From: an uncultured Eubacteriales bacterium
GTDB taxonomy: Bacteria > Bacillota > Clostridia > Oscillospirales > Oscillospiraceae
DNA length: 58,472 nt
Assembly (NCBI GenBank): GCA_900319465.1
Contig: ONOL01000013.1
Coordinates: 1 to 58,472 of the forward strand
Direction: 5' to 3'
Made by a program: the position numbers and the translations under genes. The notes under the pieces are model-generated. The model saw nothing but the letters and a program-made list of their open reading frames with translations, did no database searches and was not told the origin of the DNA. Below are positions 22,774 to 32,051 of the stretch, one piece after another; position 1 is the stretch's first letter; every line of letters starts with the position of its first letter.

Positions 22774-24125
22774 GCTATTCGTTTGACAGCAGGGAGATCC
22801 TGCAGACGATCGAGATGATCGACCAGCAGCATCTCGACGTGCGCACCGTGACCATGGGCGTGAGCCTGCTCGACTGCGCCGATCCGAGCATGGCGCGCTG
22901 CTGCGAAAAGGTATACGACAAGATCTGCCGCAAGGCCTCGCGCCTGGTGGAGACCGGCTGCGCCATCGAACGGGAGTTCGGCATCCCCATCGTCAACAAG
23001 CGCGTCTCCGTCAGCCCCGTCTCCCTCGTGGCCGCCGCCTGCGAGGCGGAGGATTACGTCCCGCTCGCCCTCACGCTCGACCGGGCGGCCAAGGCGGTGG
23101 GCGTGAACTTCATCGGCGGCTTCTCCGCCCTTTGCCACAAGGGCTTTACGGAGAGCGACCGGAAGCTCATTGCCTCCCTCCCCCGCGCGCTGACGGAAAC
23201 CGAGCTCGTCTGCGGCAGCGTGAACGTCGGCTCGACAAAGGCGGGCATCAACATGGACGCGGTCGCGCTGATGGGGCGCGTCATCCGCGAGACGGCCGAC
23301 ATTGACCCCATGGGCTGCGCCAAGCTCGTCGTTTTCTGCAACGCCGTGGAGGACAACCCCTTCATGGCGGGCGCCTTCCACGGCGTGGGCGAGCCGGAGT
23401 GCGTCATCAACGTCGGCGTCTCCGGCCCCGGCGTGGTCGCCCACGCGCTGAAGGCCTGCAAGGGCGAGCCCTTCGACGTCGTGGCCGAGACGATCAAGCG
23501 CACCGCCTTCAAGATCACGCGCATGGGCCAGCTCGTCGCGCGGGAGGCCTCGAAGCGCCTCGACGTCCCCTTCGGCGTGGTCGACCTCTCCCTCGCCCCC
23601 ACGCCCGCGGTGGGCGACAGCGTGGCCGAGATCCTGGAGATCATGGGGCTGGAGACCTGCGGCATCCATGGCACCACCGCGGCGCTCGCGCTCTTGAACG
23701 ACGCGGTGAAAAAAGGCGGCGTGATGGCCTCCTCCCATGTGGGCGGGCTTTCCGGCGCGTTCATCCCGGTGTCCGAGGACGCGGGCATGATCGCCGCGGC
23801 GGAAAAGGGCGTACTGAGCCTGGACAAGCTCGAGGCCATGACCTGCGTCTGCTCCGTGGGGCTGGACATGATCGCCGTCCCGGGCGACACGAGCGCTTCC
23901 ACCCTCTCCGCCGTCATTGCGGACGAGGCGGCCATCGGCATGGTCAACAACAAGACCACCGCCGTGCGCCTGATCCCCGCCGCCGGCAGGCAGGTGGGCG
24001 AGCGCATCGACTTCGGCGGGCTGCTGGGCTCGGCGCCCGTGATGCCGCTGCACGGCGGCTCGAGCGAGGAGTTCGTCGCGCGCGGCGGGCGCATCCCCGC
24101 CCCGCTGCACGCGCTGAAAAACTGA
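22770..24125 (+). CDS. DUF711/UPF0210 (PFL family) protein
   Basis: 451 residues, full length for this family of unknown biochemical function. Recognised by [45 protein letters not shown] and [17 protein letters not shown]. Structures of relatives have a pyruvate-formate-lyase-like barrel (family knowledge). The ATG overlaps the ACT gene stop, so the two proteins probably act together. The operon ends at a strong terminator. Confidence 0.9.
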   Translation: MSYSFDSREILQTIEMIDQQHLDVRTVTMGVSLLDCADPSMARCCEKVYDKICRKASRLVETGCAIEREFGIPIVNKRVSVSPVSLVAAACEAEDYVPLALTLDRAAKAVGVNFIGGFSALCHKGFTESDRKLIASLPRALTETELVCGSVNVGSTKAGINMDAVALMGRVIRETADIDPMGCAKLVVFCNAVEDNPFMAGAFHGVGEPECVINVGVSGPGVVAHALKACKGEPFDVVAETIKRTAFKITRMGQLVAREASKRLDVPFGVVDLSLAPTPAVGDSVAEILEIMGLETCGIHGTTAALALLNDAVKKGGVMASSHVGGLSGAFIPVSEDAGMIAAAEKGVLSLDKLEAMTCVCSVGLDMIAVPGDTSASTLSAVIADEAAIGMVNNKTTAVRLIPAAGRQVGERIDFGGLLGSAPVMPLHGGSSEEFVARGGRIPAPLHALKN

Positions 24126-24137
24126 CGGATAGAAGCG

Positions 24138-24184
24138 CACGGGCTTGCCGCGACCTTTCGCGGCAAGCCCGTGTTTTCTGTTTT
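24138..24184 (+). terminator. Terminator of the ACT-DUF711 operon
   Basis: CACGGGCTTGCCGCGA, 4-nt loop, exact complement, then TTTTCTGTTTT. Confidence 0.9.
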
Positions 24185-24296
24185 ACGCCGCCGGGGCGGC
24201 CTCCCGATTGAATCGGCAATTCAACAGTTGCCGATGGAACCCCGCCATGTTTTGCGGTTGCCCCGTCAGGGGCGGGCAAAACGGCAGGCTATCATC

Positions 24297-25442
24297 TTAT
24301 TGCGCCGGCTGTACAGGCTCAATGCTTCCAAATATTTCGTTGCCGGCGTAATAATTCACCAGCAGATCCACGCAGGCGCCGTAGCTCTTGAGCCCCAGCT
24401 CCTGGTCGTAGCTGTGCAGAAAGCCCTCGTATACCGTGTTGGACACGGTCTGTACCGGGGTCCGGAACCGCGCCCAGTAATCGCGGCTCGCGGCGAAATC
24501 CCGCAGCACCGGCTCCGACAGCATCCCGTAGACCTCCTCCCACGCTTCCCGGTCCGCGCCGAAGAGGGCGTTGCCCAGATGCGTGTAGGCAAGCATACAG
24601 GCCGAGTAACAGTAGTCGGGATCGCCGTATTCAAGGCTTGCCAGCACGGCGCAGAAGTTCGCCTCCTGCTCCTTGGCCACGCCCCGCTGGTGCGCCAGCT
24701 CGTGCGCCGTCGTGGCGGCAAAGAGCGCCGCGGGGAAATCCGTGTTCACGTTGGCCTCCGCCGTGAAGGGGAAGAAAAAACCCGTAAAATCCGTGTAGCT
24801 CAGAAGCCGGGAGAAAAATACGCCCTTCGCCCGTACCGCCGGCCCCTCCAGACAGGGATAGCGCCGCGCGGCCGCGGCATAGACCTCCGAAGACTTTGCG
24901 AGGATCTGCGTCCGGTCGCTCGCGCAGCAGCCGTTTTCATCCCGCGGCACCTTGTCGGCATACTCGTTGCAGAGCCCGGCAAAATAGGCTGTCACGCTCC
25001 GCAGCTCCTCCACCGAGACGGGATCGCTCCTCAGCCCGCTGCGGGCGGCGAAGTCGTCCCCGTAGTAGAACACCCCCCAGAGCAGGCAGAAGCCCGCATA
25101 TACCGCGAGCGCCGCGCTCGCGAGGGTGATTAACATTATGTAAACTTGCCTCGTTTTGTGATCCTGTCTGAACAGTCGTATAGCAGAAGTGATTATGTAA
25201 ACTGTCAGGCCGATCGCCGCCAGCCCGATCAGCAGCTCCGCCGCCGAGAAGGGCAGCAGCGCCGTGACACGGCACAAGGCCCGGTGCAAGGGGCGCACGC
25301 AGGAATCCGAGAGCCAGCGGTTGAGGGCGTGGTTCCGCCTTGTCAGCAGGTGCGCGGCGATCACGGCGGCGCTTGCCAGCAGCAGGATATGCCGTCCCGG
25401 CGCAAGGCGCGGGAGGGGTTTTTTCGTCTTTGTTCCGTTCAT
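24297..25442 (-). CDS. DUF3810 membrane protein with HExxH-type motif
   Basis: 381 residues. Three N-terminal transmembrane helices (about 22-40, 65-92 and 103-128) are followed by a soluble extracytoplasmic domain with TTAHELAHQRG, a zinc-peptidase-like motif kept in DUF3810. The domain also has EANFCAVLAS after it, giving a possible third metal ligand. Function unknown; a membrane metallopeptidase is plausible. The start codon lies 7 nt after a consensus -10, so no ribosome site can be transcribed (see the promoter entry). No other Met codon is near. Confidence 0.75.
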   Translation of the reverse strand: MNGTKTKKPLPRLAPGRHILLLASAAVIAAHLLTRRNHALNRWLSDSCVRPLHRALCRVTALLPFSAAELLIGLAAIGLTVYIITSAIRLFRQDHKTRQVYIMLITLASAALAVYAGFCLLWGVFYYGDDFAARSGLRSDPVSVEELRSVTAYFAGLCNEYADKVPRDENGCCASDRTQILAKSSEVYAAAARRYPCLEGPAVRAKGVFFSRLLSYTDFTGFFFPFTAEANVNTDFPAALFAATTAHELAHQRGVAKEQEANFCAVLASLEYGDPDYCYSACMLAYTHLGNALFGADREAWEEVYGMLSEPVLRDFAASRDYWARFRTPVQTVSNTVYEGFLHSYDQELGLKSYGACVDLLVNYYAGNEIFGSIEPVQPAQ

Positions 25443-25448
25443 GGGACC

Positions 25449-25477
25449 ATTGTACACGACGGTTCCCGTCTGTGCAA
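25449..25477 (-). promoter_or_regulatory. Promoter abutting the DUF3810 start codon
   Basis: TTGCAC (25472-25477), 17-bp spacer, TACAAT (25449-25454), then 6 nt and the ATG. The predicted transcript starts at or within the start codon. The spacer holds an inverted repeat GACGG-GAA-CCGTC. Confidence 0.6.
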
Positions 25478-25544
25478 GCCGGGAAAATATTTACCAGAAA
25501 CCGTTTGATCGGGCGTGCACAGCACTCCCGATCAAGCTTTACGG

Positions 25545-26237
25545 TTATTCAAAAATAATCTGCGCGCTGTCGCCGTAGAAGAGGGAGAGATAGTCCTCCA
25601 GCGTGGCGTTCATCGCGTGGATCTGCTCGGCGGCGGCCTTGCCGACGTAGCGGTAATGGCAGGAGTCGGCGTCCCGCCCGGTGGTCTCCTCGCTGCCGGC
25701 GGGGTAGCGCAAGATGAAGCCGTAGCGCCAGGCGTTGTCGCGCAGCCAAGTGAACAGCGCCTCATCCTCCCGGAAGTCCACCGCCAGGCCCAGCTCATGC
25801 TCGCTGGTGCCGGGACGGCCGACGCGCATCGAGGCCAGCGCCATCGCCTCGTTCTCGCTCAGCTCGCCGCCGGACAGCAGCCCGCGCACCGTCTCGTCGA
25901 AGAGCGCCTGCTGCTCCTCCCCACTGCGGTAGCCCGCGGTGAGGACCGGCGAGAAGCCCTCCTGCCGGCTCGCGTCAAGCATTTCCTGCAGGGGCCGGCG
26001 CGCGCTTTTGTCGATCCGGACGCCCTCGACCTCCGTCAGCTTCGGCAGATAGCCGCTGTTGTCGATGCCGTTCCAGGGGTTGACGAGCGCGGTGAGGCGG
26101 CTGTCCTGCCCCCGCTGCAGCCAGCCCTTGAGCCGGAAGCCCAGCAGGATCAGCAGCGCCGCCGCCAGCAGCGCAAGGGCGATGAGGATCCAGGGTTTTA
26201 ACTTTTTCCGCTTCGCCGCAAGCTGCTCGTTCTGCAT
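25545..26237 (-). CDS. VanY-type D-Ala-D-Ala carboxypeptidase (1)
   Basis: 230 residues: a basic N-terminus, one transmembrane helix (about 15-35) and an extracytoplasmic VanY (M15B) domain. Zinc/active-site motifs are GTSEHELGLAVDF and CHYRYVG, with ALVNPWNGI and AGYRSGEEQQALFD typical of the family. It trims the terminal D-Ala of peptidoglycan stem peptides. Start at 26237 chosen for GGGAGGGCGAT upstream. It lies next to a paralogue with the same plan, 120 bp apart, same strand. Confidence 0.9.
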   Translation of the reverse strand: MQNEQLAAKRKKLKPWILIALALLAAALLILLGFRLKGWLQRGQDSRLTALVNPWNGIDNSGYLPKLTEVEGVRIDKSARRPLQEMLDASRQEGFSPVLTAGYRSGEEQQALFDETVRGLLSGGELSENEAMALASMRVGRPGTSEHELGLAVDFREDEALFTWLRDNAWRYGFILRYPAGSEETTGRDADSCHYRYVGKAAAEQIHAMNATLEDYLSLFYGDSAQIIFE

Positions 26238-26359
26238 CCGATCGCCCTCCCTTCGTCTTTTCGCAGTCACATCTTATCACAGTTGTGACGAAAAGAACAG
26301 GCGGCTTGTTCCATTTTAAGAAAGATTAAGTTTTCCCGCGCCCGGAAATCGCTGCCGCT

Positions 26360-27202
26360 TCAGCGTCCGCGGCGCATGGCCAGATACTCCTCCAGCGTCA
26401 CGCCGAGCTCCGTGATCTCCCGCGCATAGCGCTCGCCGACGTAGCGATAGTGCCAGGGCTCGTAGATGATGCCCGTGGTCTCCGTCGTCCCGTTGGGGTA
26501 GCGCAGGATGAAGCCGTAGCGCCAGCAGTTTTCCATGAGCCAGCGCTGGGTGGAGGTCCCCTCCTGCCCCTCGTTGAGGTAGGGATAGATCTCGTCGATG
26601 ATATCCACCGCGAGGCCGAGCTGGTGCTCGCTGGTGCCGGGCACGGCCACCGAGGCGGCCGCGATGGCCGGCGCCTCCTCGCGGCTGCTGCCCTCGAGGA
26701 TCACCCGCAGCACCTTGTTGTCGAACAGGTCCTTCTGGTTTTTCTGCGTCCGGTAGGCCGAGCAGATCCAGGGATGGTTCCCCGCCTCGCGGCAGTCGGC
26801 GATCATCTGCTCGAGCAGGCCGGCGCAGCGCACGTCCATCCGGTAGTCCTCGCCGAACTCGCGTCCCACCCGCTCCAGCTCCGGCTCATATCCCTCCGGC
26901 AGCGGGTTCCAGGGGTTGACCAGCACCAGCAGCTCCGGCTGCTCCTGCGCGCGCGCCGCCGCCCGCTTTTCCGGCTGGCCGAGAAGCGCCGTCTGCGCCG
27001 CCCGGACGGTCTCCCGCTCCAGGCTGTGCCGCGCCTCCAGCGTCCGCACGGCGGTGTCGGTCATGGCGCGGGCAAGCAGCTCGCAGGCCTGGAAGCGCTG
27101 ACGCTGGTCCCGGGCCGCGAGCGTGAGCTGGATCACCACGCCCAGCATCAGGCTCAGCGCCACCAGCGCGCCGAGAAAGAGTTTTGCTTTTGTCTTGACC
27201 AT
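26360..27202 (-). CDS. VanY-type D-Ala-D-Ala carboxypeptidase (2)
   Basis: 280 residues: a transmembrane helix at about 8-30, a helical charged spacer of some 60 residues (LARAMTDTAVRTLEARHSLE) and a VanY domain with LLVLVNPWNPLPEGY, SAYRTQKNQKDLFD, GTSEHQLGLAVDI and EPWHYRYVG. The spacer is absent from its neighbour, suggesting a different reach in the wall. No vanR/vanS or other resistance genes are near, so ordinary peptidoglycan trimming is more likely than glycopeptide resistance. Confidence 0.9.
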   Translation of the reverse strand: MVKTKAKLFLGALVALSLMLGVVIQLTLAARDQRQRFQACELLARAMTDTAVRTLEARHSLERETVRAAQTALLGQPEKRAAARAQEQPELLVLVNPWNPLPEGYEPELERVGREFGEDYRMDVRCAGLLEQMIADCREAGNHPWICSAYRTQKNQKDLFDNKVLRVILEGSSREEAPAIAAASVAVPGTSEHQLGLAVDIIDEIYPYLNEGQEGTSTQRWLMENCWRYGFILRYPNGTTETTGIIYEPWHYRYVGERYAREITELGVTLEEYLAMRRGR

Positions 27203-27280
27203 AGGTAACGTCCCTCAGAAGTGGAAGATTTCCCGGGATGCTCCGATCGGGCCGTCCGCGCGATGCCGCAGAGGCTTTGC

Positions 27281-27838
27281 TCAGAGGATCCCCAGATGCT
27301 CAAGCAGGATCTTCAGGCCGATCAGGATCAGGATCACGCCGCCGAGCCGCTCGGCCTTCGCCTTATAGCGCGCGCCGAACACATGGCCGATCCAGATCCC
27401 CAGCGCGGAGAGCGTAAACGTGGTCACGCCGATCAGGCCGGCGGCGGGCAGGATCTTCACCTCGAGGAAGGCGAAGGTCACGCCGACGGCCAGCGCGTCG
27501 ATGCTGGTCGCGACGGCCAGCAGCACCATGGTGCGGAAGCCGAAATCGTCGCTCAGCTCCTCGTCCGCCTGGAAGGATTCCTTGATCATGTTGCCGCCGA
27601 TCAGCGCCAGCAGCACGAAGGCGATCCAGTGGTCGACGCTCTGGATCATCGCCTCGAAGCGGTAGCCGAGCAGCCAGCCGATCACCGGCATCAAAAACTG
27701 AAAGCCGCCGAAGTAGAGCCCCGCGAGCAGCGTGTGCTTCACTTCCAGCCTGCGGACGCTCAGTCCCTTGCAGATGGAAACGGCGAAGGCGTCCATGCTC
27801 AGGCCCACGGCGATCAGAAACAGCTCCAGAAAATGCAA
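27281..27838 (-). CDS. mntP: Manganese efflux pump MntP
   Basis: 185 residues and six transmembrane helices arranged as two repeats, each with an intramembrane Asp: [10 protein letters not shown] and [10 protein letters not shown]. It exports Mn2+. A TTG start at 27838 is chosen because GAGGTGATTGAC lies directly before it and the protein then begins like family members ([14 protein letters not shown]). The promoter at 27862-27890 leaves a leader of under 20 nt, too short for a yybP-ykoY manganese riboswitch. Confidence 0.9.
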   Translation of the reverse strand: MHFLELFLIAVGLSMDAFAVSICKGLSVRRLEVKHTLLAGLYFGGFQFLMPVIGWLLGYRFEAMIQSVDHWIAFVLLALIGGNMIKESFQADEELSDDFGFRTMVLLAVATSIDALAVGVTFAFLEVKILPAAGLIGVTTFTLSALGIWIGHVFGARYKAKAERLGGVILILIGLKILLEHLGIL

Positions 27839-27861
27839 GTCAATCACCTCTGTATTGTTCA

Positions 27862-27890
27862 AATGTAGTACAGCTCCGGTAAAAAGTCAA
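27862..27890 (-). promoter_or_regulatory. Promoter of mntP
   Basis: TTGACT (27885-27890), 17-bp spacer, TACATT (27862-27867). Confidence 0.7.
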
Positions 27891-27895
27891 TGGAA

Positions 27896-27972
27896 AGTGA
27901 CAGCAAAACTGTCACCCCCGCCGCGCTCCCGAAAGAACGGGCCCCACGGCGCAGGATGACAGTTGCTGTCAG
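27896..27972. repeat. Nested inverted repeat between plsY and mntP
   Basis: TGACAGCAAAACTGTCA near 27899 and TGACAGTTGCTGTCA near 27958 are each self-complementary and also pair with each other. On the minus strand the distal one gives GTGACAG-loop-CTGTCAC-TTT, a possible terminator for the der-plsY operon. Confidence 0.5.
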
Positions 27973-28619
27973 AATTTTTCGTCGAACTTGTAGCTGATGT
28001 CCTCTTCAAAGCTGAGGCGCTCCTCCCGGCCGCGGCTCAGGCGCAGCAGGGCGGGAACGTGGTAGAGCAGCACCAGAAGCGTGCAGAAGATGACGAGGAG
28101 CATCTGCAGCCGGTCCTCCACGACGAGCAGCGCCGTAATGAACGCGACCGCGGCGCCTGCGGCGGCGCCCAGGGAGAGGTAGCGGGTGAACCAGATCACC
28201 GCGAGCATCACGAGCGCGGCGGAGACGCCGACAGAGACGTCCACGCTCACAGCGGCGACGAGCAGCGCCACGCAGCCGTGGTGCGAGCCCTTGAAGCCGT
28301 TGAACACCGGCCAGAGCCGGCCCAGCATCATGCAGAAGGCGCCGAAGGCCGCGCCCACCGCCGCATGCCCCTTGAGGGAGAGCAGCAGCGAGCCGAAGAG
28401 GATCGGGAGCAGGTCCTTGAGCACCTCGGTCAGCAGCAGCCTGACCGCGCCCCACCAGCCATAGAGGCGGCGGAAGTTCGAGAGGAAGACACTGTCCGTG
28501 CCGAGCCGGCGCAGATTGCGTTTGAACACGAAGCGGGACGCGACGCGCAGCGTGCTGACGCTGCCCGTGAAGTAGCCCAGGAAGGCGATCAGCAGCAGCA
28601 GTATCCAATAGACGATCAT
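27969..28619 (-). CDS. plsY: PlsY-like glycerol-3-phosphate acyltransferase, divergent
   Basis: 216 residues with five to six membrane helices, matching PlsY in size and hydrophobic plan. PlsY transfers acyl from acyl-phosphate to glycerol-3-phosphate. The catalytic loops are unusual: canonical GSGNxGATN is GTDSVFLSNFRR, and GFKGGKGVAT is GFKGSHHGCVA. The C-terminal tail of about 30 residues is cytoplasmic and charged. The ATG overlaps the der stop, the der-plsY order common in Firmicutes, but gpsA does not follow. I recall similar divergent sequences in Clostridia, so this may be a clade rather than decay; activity is uncertain. Confidence 0.75.
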   Translation of the reverse strand: MIVYWILLLLIAFLGYFTGSVSTLRVASRFVFKRNLRRLGTDSVFLSNFRRLYGWWGAVRLLLTEVLKDLLPILFGSLLLSLKGHAAVGAAFGAFCMMLGRLWPVFNGFKGSHHGCVALLVAAVSVDVSVGVSAALVMLAVIWFTRYLSLGAAAGAAVAFITALLVVEDRLQMLLVIFCTLLVLLYHVPALLRLSRGREERLSFEEDISYKFDEKF

Positions 28620-29941
28620 TCCTTGTCCCCCTTCTGGCGGATCACGATGCGCACGGGCGTGCCTTCAAGGCCGAAGACCGCGCGGATCTGGTTTTCGAGG
28701 TAGCGCTGGTAGGAGAAATGGAACAGCTCCCGGCTGTTGCAGAAGATGACAAAGTTGGGCGGCTTGACGCCGGTCTGGGTCATGTAGTAGATCTTGAGGC
28801 GGCGGCCCTTGTCGGTGGGCGGCTGCACGCGCGCCTGCGCGTCGGCGAGGACGTTGTTGAGCATGCCGGTCGAGATACGCATGTTCGACTGGTCGTTGAC
28901 GAAGTGGATGAGCTCGAAAATGCGGTCGGTGCGCTGGCCGGTCAGGGCGGAGATGAAGAGGATCGGGGCATAGCTCATGAAGCTCAGGTCCCGCATGACG
29001 TCCTTGCGCATCTTCTCCATCGTGCCCGTCTCTTTTTCCACGAGATCCCACTTGTTGACGACGACGATGCTGGCCTTGCCCGCCTCGTGCGCAAGCCCCG
29101 CGATCTTCGTGTCCTGGTCGGTGACGCCGTCGCGCGCGTCGATCAGGATGAGGCACACGTCCGCCCGCTCGATGGCGAGCTGCGCGCGCATGACCGAGAA
29201 CTTCTCCACCCGCTCGTCCACCTTGGACTTGCGGCGGATGCCGGCGGTGTCGATGAAGAGGAATTTGCCGTACTCGTTTTCAAAGGTGGTGTCCACGGCG
29301 TCGCGCGTCGTGCCCGCCACGTCGGAGACGATGACGCGCTTCTGGCCGAGGATGCGGTTCAAAAGCGAGGACTTGCCCACGTTCGGCTTGCCGATGATGG
29401 CGACCTTGACGCGGTCGTCCTCCCCCTCCTCCTCGTCGGCCTCGGGGAAATACTTGAGGCACTCGTCCAGCAGATCGCCGGTGCCGTGCCCGTGCACGGC
29501 GGAGACGGGGATCGGGTCGCCGAGGCCGAGCGAGTAAAATTCATACACGCCCACGTCGGTCGCGCCGGTGGAGTCGGCCTTGTTGACGGCCAGTACCACG
29601 GGCTTCTTCGAGCGCAGCAGCATGTTCGCCACGTCCTTGTCCGCCGCGGTCACGCCGGTGCGCAGGTCGGTCACCAGCACGATGACCGTCGCCGCGTCGA
29701 TCGCGATCTGCGCCTGCTCGCGCATAAAGAGCAGGATCTCGCTGTCGGTCGACGGCTCGATGCCGCCGGTGTCGACCATATCAAATTTCCGCCCGCACCA
29801 CTCGCATTCGGCGTAGAGCCGGTCGCGGGTGACGCCCGGGGTGTCCTCCACGATGGACAGGCGCTGCCCCACCAGGCGGTTAAACAGCATGGATTTGCCC
29901 ACATTGGGCCGCCCCACGATGGCGACCAGGGGTCTTGACAT
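28616..29941 (-). CDS. der: Ribosome assembly GTPase Der (EngA)
   Basis: 441 residues, two GTPase domains and a C-terminal KH-like domain. G1 motifs GRPNVGKS and GKPNVGKS, G3 DTGGI and DTAGIR, G4 NKAD and NKWD. Der is essential for 50S subunit maturation. AGGAGG-like sequence precedes the start. It sits in an operon with DUF512 radical SAM and Nudix genes upstream and plsY overlapping downstream. Confidence 0.97.
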   Translation of the reverse strand: MSRPLVAIVGRPNVGKSMLFNRLVGQRLSIVEDTPGVTRDRLYAECEWCGRKFDMVDTGGIEPSTDSEILLFMREQAQIAIDAATVIVLVTDLRTGVTAADKDVANMLLRSKKPVVLAVNKADSTGATDVGVYEFYSLGLGDPIPVSAVHGHGTGDLLDECLKYFPEADEEEGEDDRVKVAIIGKPNVGKSSLLNRILGQKRVIVSDVAGTTRDAVDTTFENEYGKFLFIDTAGIRRKSKVDERVEKFSVMRAQLAIERADVCLILIDARDGVTDQDTKIAGLAHEAGKASIVVVNKWDLVEKETGTMEKMRKDVMRDLSFMSYAPILFISALTGQRTDRIFELIHFVNDQSNMRISTGMLNNVLADAQARVQPPTDKGRRLKIYYMTQTGVKPPNFVIFCNSRELFHFSYQRYLENQIRAVFGLEGTPVRIVIRQKGDKE

Positions 29942-29956
29942 AAGGCAAACCTCCTT

Positions 29957-30439
29957 TTACGGTCTTTCGTCTGTGACGATATGGCGGATCCCCGGGGCGG
30001 GGTTCGCCAGTTCGGTGCGGAAAAAGTCCGGGTACAGGCGCTTCGGCGTATCGAGGGGCACCCAAGCAAGATACTCTGTGCGGCCCTCTTCCGTCAAGCT
30101 GCCGGAGACCGGCTCAAAATCTTCCGGCGTTTTCATAAAAAAATAGAACGCAATCTCATACATGAGCTTCCCTTTTTTGGAGGGGGAATCGCAGAGGAAG
30201 AAGTCCTCGTGGATAAAGCCGAGCCGGTCGATCTCCAACTCGCGGCCGGTCTCCTCCAGCACTTCCCGACGGACAGCCTGCCCGGCGCTCTCACCGAACT
30301 GGATCCTTCCGCCGACGGAATAGTAATAATCGAAATCCTGACTGCCCACCATGAGCAGCTTTCCGTTTTTTTGAATGATCGCGCCCACCCGGACGTTCAC
30401 ATAGCCGTCCGCAACGGGCAGCGTAATATCCTGTGCCAT
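29957..30439 (-). CDS. Nudix hydrolase
   Basis: 160 residues. Nudix box GRIQFGESAGQAVRREVLEETG is complete in its key residues (Gly-x5-Glu-x7-Arg-Glu-x2-Glu-Glu-x-Gly). It hydrolyses a nucleoside-diphosphate-linked compound; the preceding YYYSVGGR and the C-terminal LYPDFFRTEL do not tell which. It lies 5 bp after the DUF512 gene and 15 bp before der, so all are probably co-transcribed. Confidence 0.88.
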   Translation of the reverse strand: MAQDITLPVADGYVNVRVGAIIQKNGKLLMVGSQDFDYYYSVGGRIQFGESAGQAVRREVLEETGRELEIDRLGFIHEDFFLCDSPSKKGKLMYEIAFYFFMKTPEDFEPVSGSLTEEGRTEYLAWVPLDTPKRLYPDFFRTELANPAPGIRHIVTDERP

Positions 30440-30444
30440 ATCGT

Positions 30445-31809
30445 TCAATTCTGATTGTACTGATAATATTCCGTTTCTTCCCCTCGCTCGGGAAGCCTGA
30501 TTTCCGGCAGCTCTTCGCCGGAGATCGCGCCCCAGAGGGCGAAGCCGTCGGACTCGGTCGGATAGATCGGCACGCCGAGCGCGGCGCTGGCCTGCTCCAG
30601 CGTCACGTCGTCGAGGAAATCCATCTCCTGCCGCCGCAGCATGTTCTGCGAGAGAAACAGGCGCCGTCCCAGCTCTTTCCCCGTAAGCTGCCGGATCAGA
30701 TCCTGCCCGGTGAGCAGGCCGGAGACGTTGATGCTGTGGCCGAAGAAATCGTTCACGATCGGGTACACGCGCCCGTCCAGCATCGGCCAGCGCTCCTTCG
30801 CCATGGCGAGGAGCCGCGTAAAGAAGGGGCCGACCGAGGTGCCGCAGGCGATGGAGAAGGGAACGCCGTCCGGCGCGTCCGAGAGCTTCAGCGCGGAGGA
30901 AAACTCCGTCTCGAGAAGCCGCAGCATCCCCACGCCGTTTTCGAGCTGGGTGTACTCCTCGTAAAATTCCTCGCCCGGGATCGGCCTGCCCGCCTTGAGA
31001 TACAGCTCGTCCCCGCACCAGAAGAGGCGGCTGCCGAACCGTTCCACGCACTTGTCGCCGAAGGCGGTAATCTGGTCGATGGTCCGGGCTGCGTGCTCCG
31101 CCGTGAAGGGCGTGAGCCGCTCCAGCCCCTCCCGGTACTTCGTGAGGCCGACCGGGACGATAGACACACTGTGCACGCCCGGGTACATGGCGGCCAGATC
31201 CTCCATGCTGCGCTGCAGCTCCTCCCCGTCGTTCCAGCCCGGGCAGCAGACGATCTGGCAGTTCATGACGATGCCGTGTTCGGCGAAGCGGCGCATGATC
31301 TCAATGCTCTCCCCCGCGCGGGGGTTTTTCAGCATCCGGCAGCGCAGCTCCGGGTTCGTCGTGTGCACCGAGACGTTCACGGGACTCACGTGCAGGTCGA
31401 TGATGCGCTCGATCTCGCGCTTGGAGAGGTTCGTAAGGGTGATGTAGTTGCCCAGCAGGAAGCTCAGCCGCGCGTCGTCGTCCTTGAAATACATGGTCGG
31501 GCGCATCCCGGCGGGCAACTGGTCGATGAAGCAGAAGACGCAGTTGTTCGCGCAGGAGCGCGGCGAGTCCATCAGATAGCTCTCAAAGTCGAGCCCGAGG
31601 TCGCCGCCCTCGGCCTTGCGCACGTCCACGCGGTATTCCGTCCCGTCCGGGCGGCGCAGCAGCACGTCCAGATGCCGGTCGTAGGCGTAGAACTTGTAAT
31701 CCAGCACGTCCACGACCCGCTTGCCGTTGATGGATATCAAATTGTCGCCGATCCGGGCGTGGTGCCGCAGGGGGCTGCCCGGGTCGATGGCTTTGATGAT
31801 GTTGTCCAT
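30445..31809 (-). CDS. Radical SAM protein with PDZ and DUF512 domains
   Basis: 454 residues. An N-terminal PDZ-like domain (DPGSPLRHHARIGDNLISINGK) leads into a radical SAM domain whose cluster motif is CANNCVFCF (C-x3-C-x2-C), then DUF512 (VPVGLTKYREGLERLTPFT) up to the C-terminus. Two further Cys (IVCCPG) may serve a second cluster. This three-part family is widespread in Firmicutes beside der, as here; its reaction is unknown. Start at 31809 is the family-typical MDNIIKAIDPGSP. Confidence 0.9.
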   Translation of the reverse strand: MDNIIKAIDPGSPLRHHARIGDNLISINGKRVVDVLDYKFYAYDRHLDVLLRRPDGTEYRVDVRKAEGGDLGLDFESYLMDSPRSCANNCVFCFIDQLPAGMRPTMYFKDDDARLSFLLGNYITLTNLSKREIERIIDLHVSPVNVSVHTTNPELRCRMLKNPRAGESIEIMRRFAEHGIVMNCQIVCCPGWNDGEELQRSMEDLAAMYPGVHSVSIVPVGLTKYREGLERLTPFTAEHAARTIDQITAFGDKCVERFGSRLFWCGDELYLKAGRPIPGEEFYEEYTQLENGVGMLRLLETEFSSALKLSDAPDGVPFSIACGTSVGPFFTRLLAMAKERWPMLDGRVYPIVNDFFGHSINVSGLLTGQDLIRQLTGKELGRRLFLSQNMLRRQEMDFLDDVTLEQASAALGVPIYPTESDGFALWGAISGEELPEIRLPERGEETEYYQYNQN

Positions 31810-32010
31810 ACAGTCAATCTTCCTTATCGCCCGCAACTCCGCCGAAGGCGGTTCCCATCGTTTCTGACGCAGCTCTGCCGCGGTAAAAACGCCCTGAAGT
31901 GAGCCTTGCGAGCTCCCGCGTCGGCCAAGCGGGGCGTACCCCCGCAATCCGAGCGCGATAAATGCGGTTCTCTCGCTCGGGAAACGTCGTTTCACGAGCG
32001 AGCATAGCAA

Positions 32011-32041
32011 AAGGAGGAGCGGGCTGACCCTTCTCCTCCTT
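32011..32041 (-). terminator. Terminator of yceD-rpmF
   Basis: AAGGAGGAG, 13-nt loop, CTCCTCCTT, then TTGC on the minus strand. The stretch 31810-32010 holds no recognisable gene. Confidence 0.7.
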
Positions 32042-32051
32042 AAGCTATCTC

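Noticed and set aside
26360-27202. Glycopeptide resistance locus based on VanY
   Set aside because: Neither ligase, vanH, vanX nor a two-component system is present; VanY alone is common in Clostridia.
27839-27890. yybP-ykoY manganese riboswitch before mntP
   Set aside because: The promoter leaves fewer than 20 nt of leader and no characteristic paired loops are present.
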